Part shown: in pieces, positions 1 through 4,484 of the stretch | Layout of the letters: each line of letters opens with the position of its first letter | Numbering within the stretch: position 1 is the stretch's first letter | DNA from: Deinococcus rhizophilus | GTDB taxonomy: Bacteria > Deinococcota > Deinococci > Deinococcales > Deinococcaceae | DNA length: 6,720 nucleotides | Reading direction: 5' to 3' | Assembly: GCF_030271215.1 (NCBI RefSeq) | Contig: NZ_JASNGB010000169.1 | Span: 1-6,720, forward strand | The notes under the pieces: model-generated | Database searches by the model: none | What the model saw: the letters and a program-made list of their open reading frames with translations, nothing else | What the model was told of the DNA's origin: nothing | Position numbers and translations under genes: made by a program

Positions 1-111
1 CGGCGCGAGGTGCCGCACGGTCTCGCCGCCCACGGTGCCCGTCGCGCCCATCACGAGGACCGGGCCGGGCCAGCCTCCCGGTGCGGGCAGGGGCGCGGGC
101 TCTGGCCCCAT
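1..111 (-). CDS. NAD(P)-binding Rossmann-fold protein, NmrA/epimerase-like (N-terminal fragment)
   Basis: Only the first 37 codons lie in the window; the gene runs off the left edge. The peptide opens with a Pro/Ala-rich stretch (MGPEPAPLPAPGG) and then a beta strand and glycine-rich dinucleotide loop, VLVMGATGTVGGETV, at about residues 18-32. This is the GxxGxxG pattern of atypical/extended short-chain dehydrogenases such as the NmrA-like and epimerase families. The ATG (109-111) shares one base with the TGA of the upstream gene (TGATG), so translation is probably coupled and the two genes form an operon. The substrate cannot be told from this fragment. The Rossmann assignment is good; the subfamily is a guess. 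Confidence 0.75.
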   Translation of the reverse strand, partial: MGPEPAPLPAPGGWPGPVLVMGATGTVGGETVRHLAP

Positions 112-755
112 CAGTGGCTCACCGCCGGGGCCTGCCGCACCCAGCGGCCCTCCTCCAGCTCGCGCAGCATGAAGTCGGCCACGCTGGTCCGCGAGACGAA
201 GGTGCCGATGTCGCCGACCATGCCCACCCTGAGCGGTTGAAGCGGCCCGCCTCCCAGCCGGGGCACGCGCACGACCGTCCAGTCCAGCGGACTCGCGGTG
301 ACGGCCGCCACGTGCGCCTCCGAGTCGCGCAGCACGTCCGGCTGCAGGGTCGCCAGCGCCCGGCGAATCAGGCGGTCGCTCAGTTTGGGACGGTCACCGG
401 GCTGCCGCACCCCCGCGCCCGTCAGGGTGATCAGCCGCGAGAGGCCCAGCCCCGGCATCACGGCGACGAGGTGCGCCGCCGCCTGCGCCATCACGCCCGC
501 CCCGTCGCCGCGCACCGGCCCGAGGGTGCTCAGGACCGCGCCGGCTCCCTCCAGCAGCCGGAACACGTCGTCGGCGTTGCGGGCGTCGCCGCGTACCGGG
601 GTCAGGGCCCCGTCCCGGCGGTGCAGCCACTCGGGGTCGCGGGCCAGGACCCGCAGCGCGTGGCCCTGGGCGAGGGCGCGGTCGATCAGCACCCGGCCGG
701 TGCGCCCCGTGCCGCCCAGCAGGGCCAGGACCGTATCTGGAAGTTCAGCCGTCAT
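111..755 (-). CDS. NAD(P)H-binding oxidoreductase of the atypical SDR / NmrA-like (YwnB-type) family
   Basis: A 214-residue protein, the normal size for small SDR_a5-like NAD(P)H-binding proteins. Residues 9-20 (VLALLGGTGRTG) form the first strand and the GxxGxxG cofactor loop. R39 and D40 after strand 2 suit cofactor ribose/phosphate contact. LSTLG (75-79) and LITLTGAGV (108-116) are the later Rossmann strands; SPLDWTVVRVPRL (155-167) and FVSRTSVADFML (186-197) are signatures of this family. The classical SDR YxxxK pair is absent, as usual here. The start at 753-755 is chosen because GGAGGG lies just upstream and the Rossmann strand follows at once; a longer open frame upstream would run into the divergent HxlR gene. 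It is the first gene of an operon with the next NAD(P)-binding gene (TGATG overlap) and divergent from hxlR, which probably controls it. Substrate unknown; quinone or other electrophile reduction is an inference. Confidence 0.88.
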   Translation of the reverse strand: MTAELPDTVLALLGGTGRTGRVLIDRALAQGHALRVLARDPEWLHRRDGALTPVRGDARNADDVFRLLEGAGAVLSTLGPVRGDGAGVMAQAAAHLVAVMPGLGLSRLITLTGAGVRQPGDRPKLSDRLIRRALATLQPDVLRDSEAHVAAVTASPLDWTVVRVPRLGGGPLQPLRVGMVGDIGTFVSRTSVADFMLRELEEGRWVRQAPAVSH

Positions 756-776
756 ACCCTCCACGGTAGGGGGCGC

Positions 777-808
777 TTCACCCCGCCGGAAGGGGGCGGC
801 AAGGTGAA
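777..808. promoter_or_regulatory. Nested inverted repeat in the divergent promoter region (candidate HxlR operator)
   Basis: In the 120-bp gap between the divergent genes, TTCACC (777-782) pairs with GGTGAA (803-808), and inside it CCGCC (783-787) pairs with GGCGG (795-799), with a CAA asymmetry at 800-802. HxlR-family dimers bind imperfect dyads between their own gene and a divergent target, so this is the best operator candidate. No convincing -35/-10 pair was seen on either strand. Operator function is inference. Confidence 0.4.
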
Positions 809-830
809 ACCCAGTACCCTCCGGGAAACC

Positions 831-851
831 AGCAGGCCGAATCAGCAGGCC
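831..851. repeat. Short direct repeat AGCAGGCC x2
   Basis: AGCAGGCC occurs at 831-838 and 844-851, with starts 13 bp apart, in the leader of the HxlR gene just before its AGGAGG. Such a short repeat could be chance in this composition, or a second recognition element. Confidence 0.3.
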
Positions 852-875
852 AACCCAGCATCCCCAGGAGGACCC

Positions 876-1259
876 ATGAAATACGGCAACGCGGCAGTCC
901 GGCGCCCCGAATGCGGGGTCGAGCGCACGATGGACGTGCTGGGAGGACGGTGGACCACCCTGATCGTGCGGGAACTGCTGGGCGGCAAGAGGCGTTTCAG
1001 CGAGTTGCGCCGCGCCCTGCAAGGCATCTCCCCCAAGACGCTGACCGCCCGGCTGCGCGACCTCGAGGGGCGGGAGGTGCTGACCCGCACGGTCTACGCC
1101 GAGGTGCCGCCCCGGGTGGAATACACCCTGACCCCGCGCGGCGAGGCGCTGGGCGAGATCATCGCCGCGATGGCCCGCTGGGGAAGCGCCCCGGACCCCG
1201 GCGAGCAGACGGACTCCGGCGAGCAGGCCGCGAGCGGGCTGGACCTCACTCCAGAATGA
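876..1259 (+). CDS. HxlR-family winged-helix transcriptional regulator with N-terminal redox-type cysteine
   Basis: A 127-residue protein with a full HxlR domain (about 13-103). C13 (PECGVERTMDVLGGRW) sits where YodB/HypR-type regulators carry their redox or electrophile-sensing cysteine. GGRWTTLIVRELLGGKRRFSELRRAL (23-48) gives the family's GxW...I...L..G..RF.EL pattern; GISPKTLTARLRDLE (50-64) is the recognition helix region; VPPRVEYTLTPRGEAL (77-92) is the wing; RWG (101-103) ends the domain. A short acidic tail follows with DPGEQ/DSGEQ. The start is fixed by AGGAGG at 866-871 with a 4-nt spacer. It is divergent from two oxidoreductase genes, the usual layout for an HxlR regulator and its target. 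Its last 14 bp overlap tail-to-tail with the kinase gene. It is the only cysteine in the protein, so one-Cys sensing or an intermolecular disulfide would be expected; this is inferred. Confidence 0.92.
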   Translation: MKYGNAAVRRPECGVERTMDVLGGRWTTLIVRELLGGKRRFSELRRALQGISPKTLTARLRDLEGREVLTRTVYAEVPPRVEYTLTPRGEALGEIIAAMARWGSAPDPGEQTDSGEQAASGLDLTPE

Positions 1260-2394
1260 CGGGCGACTTGGGCCACGCGAACCAGAAGGTCGCCCCCTGG
1301 TCCGGCTTGCCCTCGGCCCAGACGCGCCCACCAAAGCGCTCGCACAGCCGCCGCACGGTGACCAGCCCGATCCCGGTGCCCTCGTAGGAGCGCGAGGGAT
1401 GCAGGCGGCCGAACAGCTGGAAGAGGCGGTCTTTCTGGCGCATGTTGAAGCCCGCGCCGTTGTCCTCCACGCCGATGTGGTACTCGCTCTCCGTCTCGCG
1501 CACCCGCACGTGGATGCGGGCGATCTCGCGGGTCCTGGTGTACTTCAGGGCGTTGGAGAGGTACTCGCCCAGCATCACGGCCAGCGCCTGACTGTCTCCC
1601 TGCACGGTGGGCAGGGGGTCGTGGGTGACGTGAACGTGGCGGTCGGCGAAGCTGGGCTGAAGCCCCTTGAGCACCTCTCCCAGCACCCGCCCGAGGTCCA
1701 CCCGCCGCAGGGCCAGGCGCATCCGGCGCATCTGGAGGTAGCCCCCCACCGAACCCGTCAGCGCCACGATCTGCTGCACGGCCCGCTCGCTCTGGAGCAG
1801 GGGCCGCGCCACCTCCTCCGGAATCCCGTCTCCCAGGGCACGCCGGGTCAGGCTCAGGTAGTTCATCGCCCGCGCGAGCGGAAGCTGAAGCTGCTGCATG
1901 ACCACCGTGACCACGCCTTCGAGTTCCTGCTGGGTGGCCCGCAAGCGGGTGGACCCGGCCTGCAGCCGCTCCTCCTGGCTGGCCGTCAGGTCCAGCAGGC
2001 TGCGGTGCGCCTGCTTGTAGGGGGTGATGTCGGTCAGGATCAGCCGCAGCGGCCCCGGCGCACCTCCCGGCTGCTGGGCACCCAGGCTCAGCAGCACGTC
2101 CAGCACGGTGCCGTCGGCGTGCAGCACCTGTCCCTCGGCCTGGACCCGCGCCGCCGCGCCAGCCGCCTGACCCAGCAGCCAGCTGAAGGTGCCCTGGGTG
2201 TCCGGTGTCAGCAGCCGTGCGAACGGCCGCCCCCGCAGCGCCCCGGCCCCGTGGCCCAGCAGGGCGCAGGCGGCTGCATTGGCTTCCTGCACCCGGCCCT
2301 GCGAACTGAGAAGGAGATAGGCCGCCGGGGCCTCGCTGAACAGCGCCAGGGAATACAGCTCCTTCTGAGGATCGGTTGTCGGGTCATGAGCCAT
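1246..2394 (-). CDS. PAS-domain sensor histidine-kinase-like protein lacking the phosphoacceptor His
   Basis: A 382-residue soluble protein with no membrane segment. Domains: PAS, about 14-125 (LFSEAPAAYLLLSSQGRVQEANAAACALLG near the start, LRLILTDITPYKQ at the end); coiled-coil linker, about 126-160; HisKA-like helical dimerisation region, about 160-225; HATPase_c, about 268-376. The ATPase is intact: N box YLSNALKYT with N281, G1 box DNGAGF (311-316), F box about 325-329, G2 box GTGIGL (339-344). At the H box the sequence reads VVMQQLQLPLARAMNYL: aligned to SHELRTPL, Gln167 (codon 1894-1896) occupies the His position while L169, P172 and L173 are kept. It may therefore be a non-canonical kinase or an ATP-gated scaffold. 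It is divergent from the GTPase operon, suggesting it feeds signals into it, as CvnA does in conservons (inference). The start is the ATG at 2392-2394; its ribosome site is weak. The gene end overlaps hxlR by 14 bp, with no room for a terminator. Confidence 0.9.
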   Translation of the reverse strand: MAHDPTTDPQKELYSLALFSEAPAAYLLLSSQGRVQEANAAACALLGHGAGALRGRPFARLLTPDTQGTFSWLLGQAAGAAARVQAEGQVLHADGTVLDVLLSLGAQQPGGAPGPLRLILTDITPYKQAHRSLLDLTASQEERLQAGSTRLRATQQELEGVVTVVMQQLQLPLARAMNYLSLTRRALGDGIPEEVARPLLQSERAVQQIVALTGSVGGYLQMRRMRLALRRVDLGRVLGEVLKGLQPSFADRHVHVTHDPLPTVQGDSQALAVMLGEYLSNALKYTRTREIARIHVRVRETESEYHIGVEDNGAGFNMRQKDRLFQLFGRLHPSRSYEGTGIGLVTVRRLCERFGGRVWAEGKPDQGATFWFAWPKSPVILE

Positions 2395-2471
2395 CGCCCC
2401 CGTAGCCTAGTGAACGGGCGGCGCGGCGCGGAGCAGAGTGGCCTCGACAGCTGGACAGGCCGTACAGGCTT

Positions 2472-2499
2472 CTCTCACCCGGCGTACATCATGTGAGAG
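2472..2499. promoter_or_regulatory. Perfect 7-bp inverted repeat CTCTCAC / GTGAGAG
   Basis: CTCTCAC (2472-2478) is an exact reverse complement of GTGAGAG (2493-2499), with a 14-nt spacer. It lies about 80-100 bp upstream of the kinase start and carries the same TCAC/GTGA core as the array at 2592-2627, so the two could bind related proteins. Function not shown. Confidence 0.35.
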
Positions 2500-2566
2500 C
2501 GTTGAGGGCCGTATTAGACGCAATCCCTCCACATCGAAGGGTTCGGGAGGCCAGGTTCTGTGACAC

Positions 2567-2579
2567 AGACAGGGAGCGC
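2567..2579. promoter_or_regulatory. 13-bp palindrome TCTGTGACACAGA
   Basis: Six-bp arms TCTGTG (2567-2572) and CACAGA (2574-2579) flank a central A. The left arm contains GTGAC, also found twice in the downstream array. Candidate protein-binding site upstream of the DUF4388 operon promoter. Confidence 0.35.
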
Positions 2580-2591
2580 GGGCCTGTGCCT

Positions 2592-2628
2592 CTCATCACG
2601 GGCTCATCACACGTGACAACGGTGTGAC
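2592..2628. promoter_or_regulatory. Symmetric, 11-bp-phased TCAC/GTGA operator array
   Basis: CTCATCAC occurs twice as a direct repeat (2592-2599 and 2603-2610, 11 bp apart). GTGAC then occurs twice (2613-2617 and 2624-2628, 11 bp apart). The four cores, TCAC 2596-2599, TCAC 2607-2610, GTGA 2613-2616 and GTGA 2624-2627, are symmetric about 2611.5, so both the inner and the outer pair form dyads, each spaced one helical turn further out. This suits two dimers, or a tetramer, on one face of the DNA. If TAGAAC (2640-2645) is the -10, the centre falls near -40.5, where class II activators bind. The regulator is unknown; the cores recall CRP half-sites, but spacing and order differ from TGTGA-N6-TCACA. 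Confidence 0.45.
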
Positions 2629-2639
2629 CCGGCGCGGCC

Positions 2640-2645
2640 TAGAAC
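2640..2645 (+). promoter_or_regulatory. Possible -10 element TAGAAC for the DUF4388-GTPase operon
   Basis: TAGAAC sits 12 bp after the phased operator array and about 125 bp before the operon's first start codon. No good -35 lies at 16-18 bp; GTGACA at 2613-2618 is 21 bp away. A weak -35 would fit an activator-dependent promoter. Tentative. Confidence 0.25.
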
Positions 2646-2699
2646 CCTCCTTGCATGTTCAGGAGTGCCGCTCATCCGGGCTGGCTCCAGTCTCTCTCT

Positions 2700-2755
2700 C
2701 TTCCTCACCCCCACTTCCTCACCCCACTTCCTCATCCCCCACTCTTCACCCCCCA
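2700..2755 (+). repeat. Pyrimidine-rich imperfect tandem repeat, four units of 13-15 nt
   Basis: Four consecutive units of the form CTTCCTCACCCCCA occur at 2700-2713, 2714-2726, 2727-2741 and 2742-2755, all C/T except for one or two A. They end four bases before the AAAGGAG (2759-2765) of the DUF4388 gene. In the mRNA this would be an unstructured C/U tract directly before the ribosome site, which could aid ribosome loading or bind a protein. Unit number could vary between strains by slippage. Confidence 0.6.
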
Positions 2756-2758
2756 CAG

Positions 2759-2765
2759 AAAGGAG
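2759..2765 (+). promoter_or_regulatory. Strong ribosome binding site AAAGGAG
   Basis: AAAGGAG with a 5-nt spacer (TTGAT) before ATG 2771. It decides the start of the DUF4388 gene against the upstream in-frame ATG at 2624, which lies in low-complexity sequence. Confidence 0.8.
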
Positions 2766-2770
2766 TTGAT

Positions 2771-3439
2771 ATGGCCCTCTTCGGCGACCTGCAAGACCAC
2801 GCGCTGACCGACCTGCTCAAGGTGCTGGCCGTCCAGACGGGCACCCTGTACTTTCACGAGGCTTACCAGGGCCGCACCCTGGAACTGACGCTGACGCGGG
2901 GCCAGCTCCGCGCCCTGTACCTCGACGGTTTCCCGGTGATGGACAGCGAGCGGGCGCAGGAGATCTTGCGGGATCTCGGCACGCGGGGCCGGGGCGCGTT
3001 CGAGTTCCAGCGCCGCGAACACGCCGCCGGGGCCCTGCGGTTCTACGACCTGCCGCTGGGAGGCGTGCTGGACGCCGGGACGGGCGTCACCGCCGAGCAC
3101 CTGCCGCACGCCGACACCCGCTTCGTGACGGCGCCGGGCACCCCGTCCGTTCCCGCGCCGCTGGCCGGGACATGGGCCGTGCTGCGCCCCGCGCTGGAGT
3201 CGGGGGCGAGCGCCGCCGAGCTGACCCGGCAGGTGGGCTGGAGCGAGCAGGACCTGCGGGTGGCCCTGTACCGCTTGCGGGGAGCCAGTCTGATCACGCC
3301 GCTGCGGGCCGCCGCACCGGGAGCCGCTGCCGCCGTGAACATCGCGCCCGTCCCCCCTGCGCCTGCGCCTGCGTCGGCACCGCTGGTGCAGCGGCTGCTG
3401 GGCGCCCTGCGCCGTCTGGGCGGGGGGGCACGGGCATGA
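2771..3439 (+). CDS. DUF4388 (PATAN-like) protein with C-terminal winged-helix-like region, GTPase-operon partner
   Basis: A 222-residue soluble protein. Residues 1-100 match the style of DUF4388: an opening MALFGDLQDHALTDLLKVLAVQ, then TGTLYF (23-28), a basic/hydrophobic strand region (RTLELTLTRGQLRALYLDG, 35-53) and a helix ERAQEILRDL (60-69) before GAFEF. A linker (about 101-132) leads to WAVLRPALESGASAAELTRQVGWSEQDLRVALYRLRGASLITPL (about 135-178), which reads as a winged-helix/HTH fold. A Pro/Ala linker and a short basic amphipathic helix (LVQRLLGALRRL, 205-216) finish the chain and could be a membrane or partner tether. DUF4388 proteins often accompany two-component and MglA-type systems; the molecular role is not settled. 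First gene of the operon; its TGA overlaps the GTPase ATG by 4 bp (ATGA), so translation is coupled. A run of 7 G (3422-3428) lies near the end. Confidence 0.85.
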   Translation: MALFGDLQDHALTDLLKVLAVQTGTLYFHEAYQGRTLELTLTRGQLRALYLDGFPVMDSERAQEILRDLGTRGRGAFEFQRREHAAGALRFYDLPLGGVLDAGTGVTAEHLPHADTRFVTAPGTPSVPAPLAGTWAVLRPALESGASAAELTRQVGWSEQDLRVALYRLRGASLITPLRAAAPGAAAAVNIAPVPPAPAPASAPLVQRLLGALRRLGGGARA

Positions 3440-4002
3440 GCACGGGCATGACCGCGTTCCCGACGGCCCTGCCCCCCCAGGCTCCCCTCAAGCTCGTGGT
3501 GTCCGGCCCGGTCGGGGCGGGCAAGACCACCTTCGTGCAGACGCTCTCGCAAACGCCCGTCGTCGCCACCGAGGCCGAGGCCAGCGAGGACATCGGCAAG
3601 ACGAACACCACCGTCGCCTTCGACTTCGGCACCCTGCATCTGGACGGTCAGGAACTGCACCTCTACGGCACCCCCGGCCAGGACCGCTTCAGCTTCATGT
3701 GGGAGGTGCTGTGCGAGGGCGCCCTGGGACTGGTGCTGCTCGTCGCCGGGGACCGCCCGCAGGACTTCGCCCACGCCCGGGGCATCCTCGATTTCATCAC
3801 CAGCCGCATCCCGGTGCCCTTCCTCGTCGGCGTGACCCGGCAGGATCAGGACCGCGTGTGGGACCCCGCCGACGTGGCGCTGTACTTCGGGCTGCCCCAG
3901 GAACAGGTCGTCGGACTGAACGCCACCGACCCGGCCCAGGCCCGCGAGGTGCTGGCCCACCTCCTCGAACTCACCCTCTCTCCTCAGCCCGCACTCGGCT
4001 GA
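3436..4002 (+). CDS. MglA/CvnD-type small Ras-like GTPase
   Basis: A 188-residue GTPase of the COG2229 style that includes Streptomyces CvnD and relates to MglA. Motifs: a short N-terminal tail, then LKLVVSGPVGAGKTT with P-loop GPVGAGKT at 24-31; switch I around KTNTTVAFDFG (55-65), with T58/T59 as likely Mg-coordinating threonines; G3 region LYGTPGQDRFSFMW (76-89), where Asp of DxxG is replaced so that the motif reads TPGQ, as is normal in MglA/CvnD; G4 region GVTRQD (132-137) in place of NKxD, with D137 kept; G5 region LNATD (161-165). The TPGQDRFxFMW block is especially CvnD-like. It probably cycles between GTP and GDP under control of the roadblock protein encoded next. The start at 3436 gives the ATGA overlap with the upstream gene; an in-frame ATG at 3448 is an alternative and changes only four residues. 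Confidence 0.92.
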   Translation: MSTGMTAFPTALPPQAPLKLVVSGPVGAGKTTFVQTLSQTPVVATEAEASEDIGKTNTTVAFDFGTLHLDGQELHLYGTPGQDRFSFMWEVLCEGALGLVLLVAGDRPQDFAHARGILDFITSRIPVPFLVGVTRQDQDRVWDPADVALYFGLPQEQVVGLNATDPAQAREVLAHLLELTLSPQPALG

Positions 4003-4026
4003 GCGCCCCCTCCACAGGAGTCCACC

Positions 4027-4404
4027 ATGACCGCGATTCTCAGCAAGCAAGACCGCCTCAACGCTTCTTTGACCAACCTCCGCACCTCCATGCCCGAACT
4101 GCGCGGCGCCCTGGTCGCCACCGTGGACGGCCTGCCCATCGCGCAGGCCATGAGCGACGGCACGGACGCCAACCGCGTCGCCGCGATGGCCGCGACCGCC
4201 CTGGGTCTGGGCAAGCGCATCAACGACACCCTGGGCTCGGGCCAGCTCACCGACATGAGCGTGGGCGGCGCACAGGGACAGGTCTACATCTACGCGGCAG
4301 GCACCAAGGGCGTGCTGGCGGTCGTGACGCCTCCCGGCATGAACCTCGGGCTGCTGCACATGGAAGCCCGCGACACCGCGCAGGACGTCGCCAGCATCCT
4401 CTAA
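4027..4404 (+). CDS. Roadblock/LC7-domain protein (MglB/CvnB type)
   Basis: A 125-residue protein that is almost all one roadblock/LC7 domain (about 8-125). Features: helix 1 (KQDRLNASLTNLRTSMPELRGALVATVDGLPIAQ, with the hallmark DGLPIA at 34-39), helix 2 NRVAAMAATALGLGKRI (49-65), strands MSVGGAQGQVYIYAAGTKGVLAVV (77-100), then NLGLLHMEARDTAQDVASIL, the NLGL..(M/E)A ending typical of the family. These proteins dimerise and act as GAPs, exchange regulators or scaffolds for the neighbouring MglA/CvnD GTPase. AGGAG lies about 7 nt before the ATG; 24 nt separate it from the GTPase gene. The regulatory role for the adjacent GTPase is inferred from family precedent and gene order. Confidence 0.92.
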   Translation: MTAILSKQDRLNASLTNLRTSMPELRGALVATVDGLPIAQAMSDGTDANRVAAMAATALGLGKRINDTLGSGQLTDMSVGGAQGQVYIYAAGTKGVLAVVTPPGMNLGLLHMEARDTAQDVASIL

Positions 4405-4417
4405 GCCTCCCCGAGGC
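4405..4417 (+). other. Small hairpin between roadblock and V4R genes
   Basis: GCCTC (4405-4409) pairs with GAGGC (4413-4417) across a CCC loop, directly after the roadblock TAA. No T tract follows, so it is not a classical terminator; it could be a processing or RNA-stability element. The rest of the 80-nt gap shows only the ribosome site AGGAG at 4473-4477. Confidence 0.3.
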
Positions 4418-4484
4418 CCCGATGGCCCCTCCCTCCACCTCCCTCAGCGACCTGCTCAGGACCCTTTATCCCAGGAGAACTCCC

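Larger units (their letters stand above)
2395..2770. promoter_or_regulatory. 376-bp divergent intergenic region
   Basis: No gene is supported here. An open frame continues upstream of 2771 to 2624, but it has a low-complexity Ser/Pro translation and no ribosome site. The region holds, in order, an inverted repeat (2472-2499), a 13-bp palindrome (2567-2579), a symmetric phased half-site array (2592-2627), a possible -10 (2640-2645) and a pyrimidine-rich tandem repeat (2700-2755). It should contain the promoters of both the kinase gene and the DUF4388-GTPase operon. No consensus TTGACA/TATAAT pair is visible. Confidence 0.6.

Noticed and set aside
81..875. Plus-strand open frame reading into the HxlR gene from far upstream
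   Set aside because: Runs opposite the NAD(P)-binding gene and has no motifs; AGGAGG at 866-871 and the HxlR domain fix the start at 876.
1399..2496. Long open frame (365 codons) on the plus strand opposite the kinase gene
   Set aside because: Antisense shadow in high-GC sequence; the translation is Gln/His/Arg-rich without domains, while the minus strand gives complete PAS and HATPase motifs.
2592..2628. Canonical CRP site
   Set aside because: TGTGA-N6-TCACA is not present; half-site order and spacing differ, so no CRP claim is made.
2624..2770. Upstream extension of the DUF4388 protein from ATG 2624
   Set aside because: The extra 49 residues are Ser/Pro low complexity encoded by the C/T tandem repeat, and AAAGGAG lies directly before 2771.
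2395..2770. Deinococcal radiation/desiccation response palindrome
   Set aside because: No A/T-rich 17-bp palindrome of that type could be found in this or the other intergenic regions.
3043..4359. Long open frame (438 codons) on the minus strand opposite the GTPase and roadblock genes
   Set aside because: Shadow frame: low-complexity Gly/His/Gln translation; the plus strand has clear family motifs and ribosome sites.
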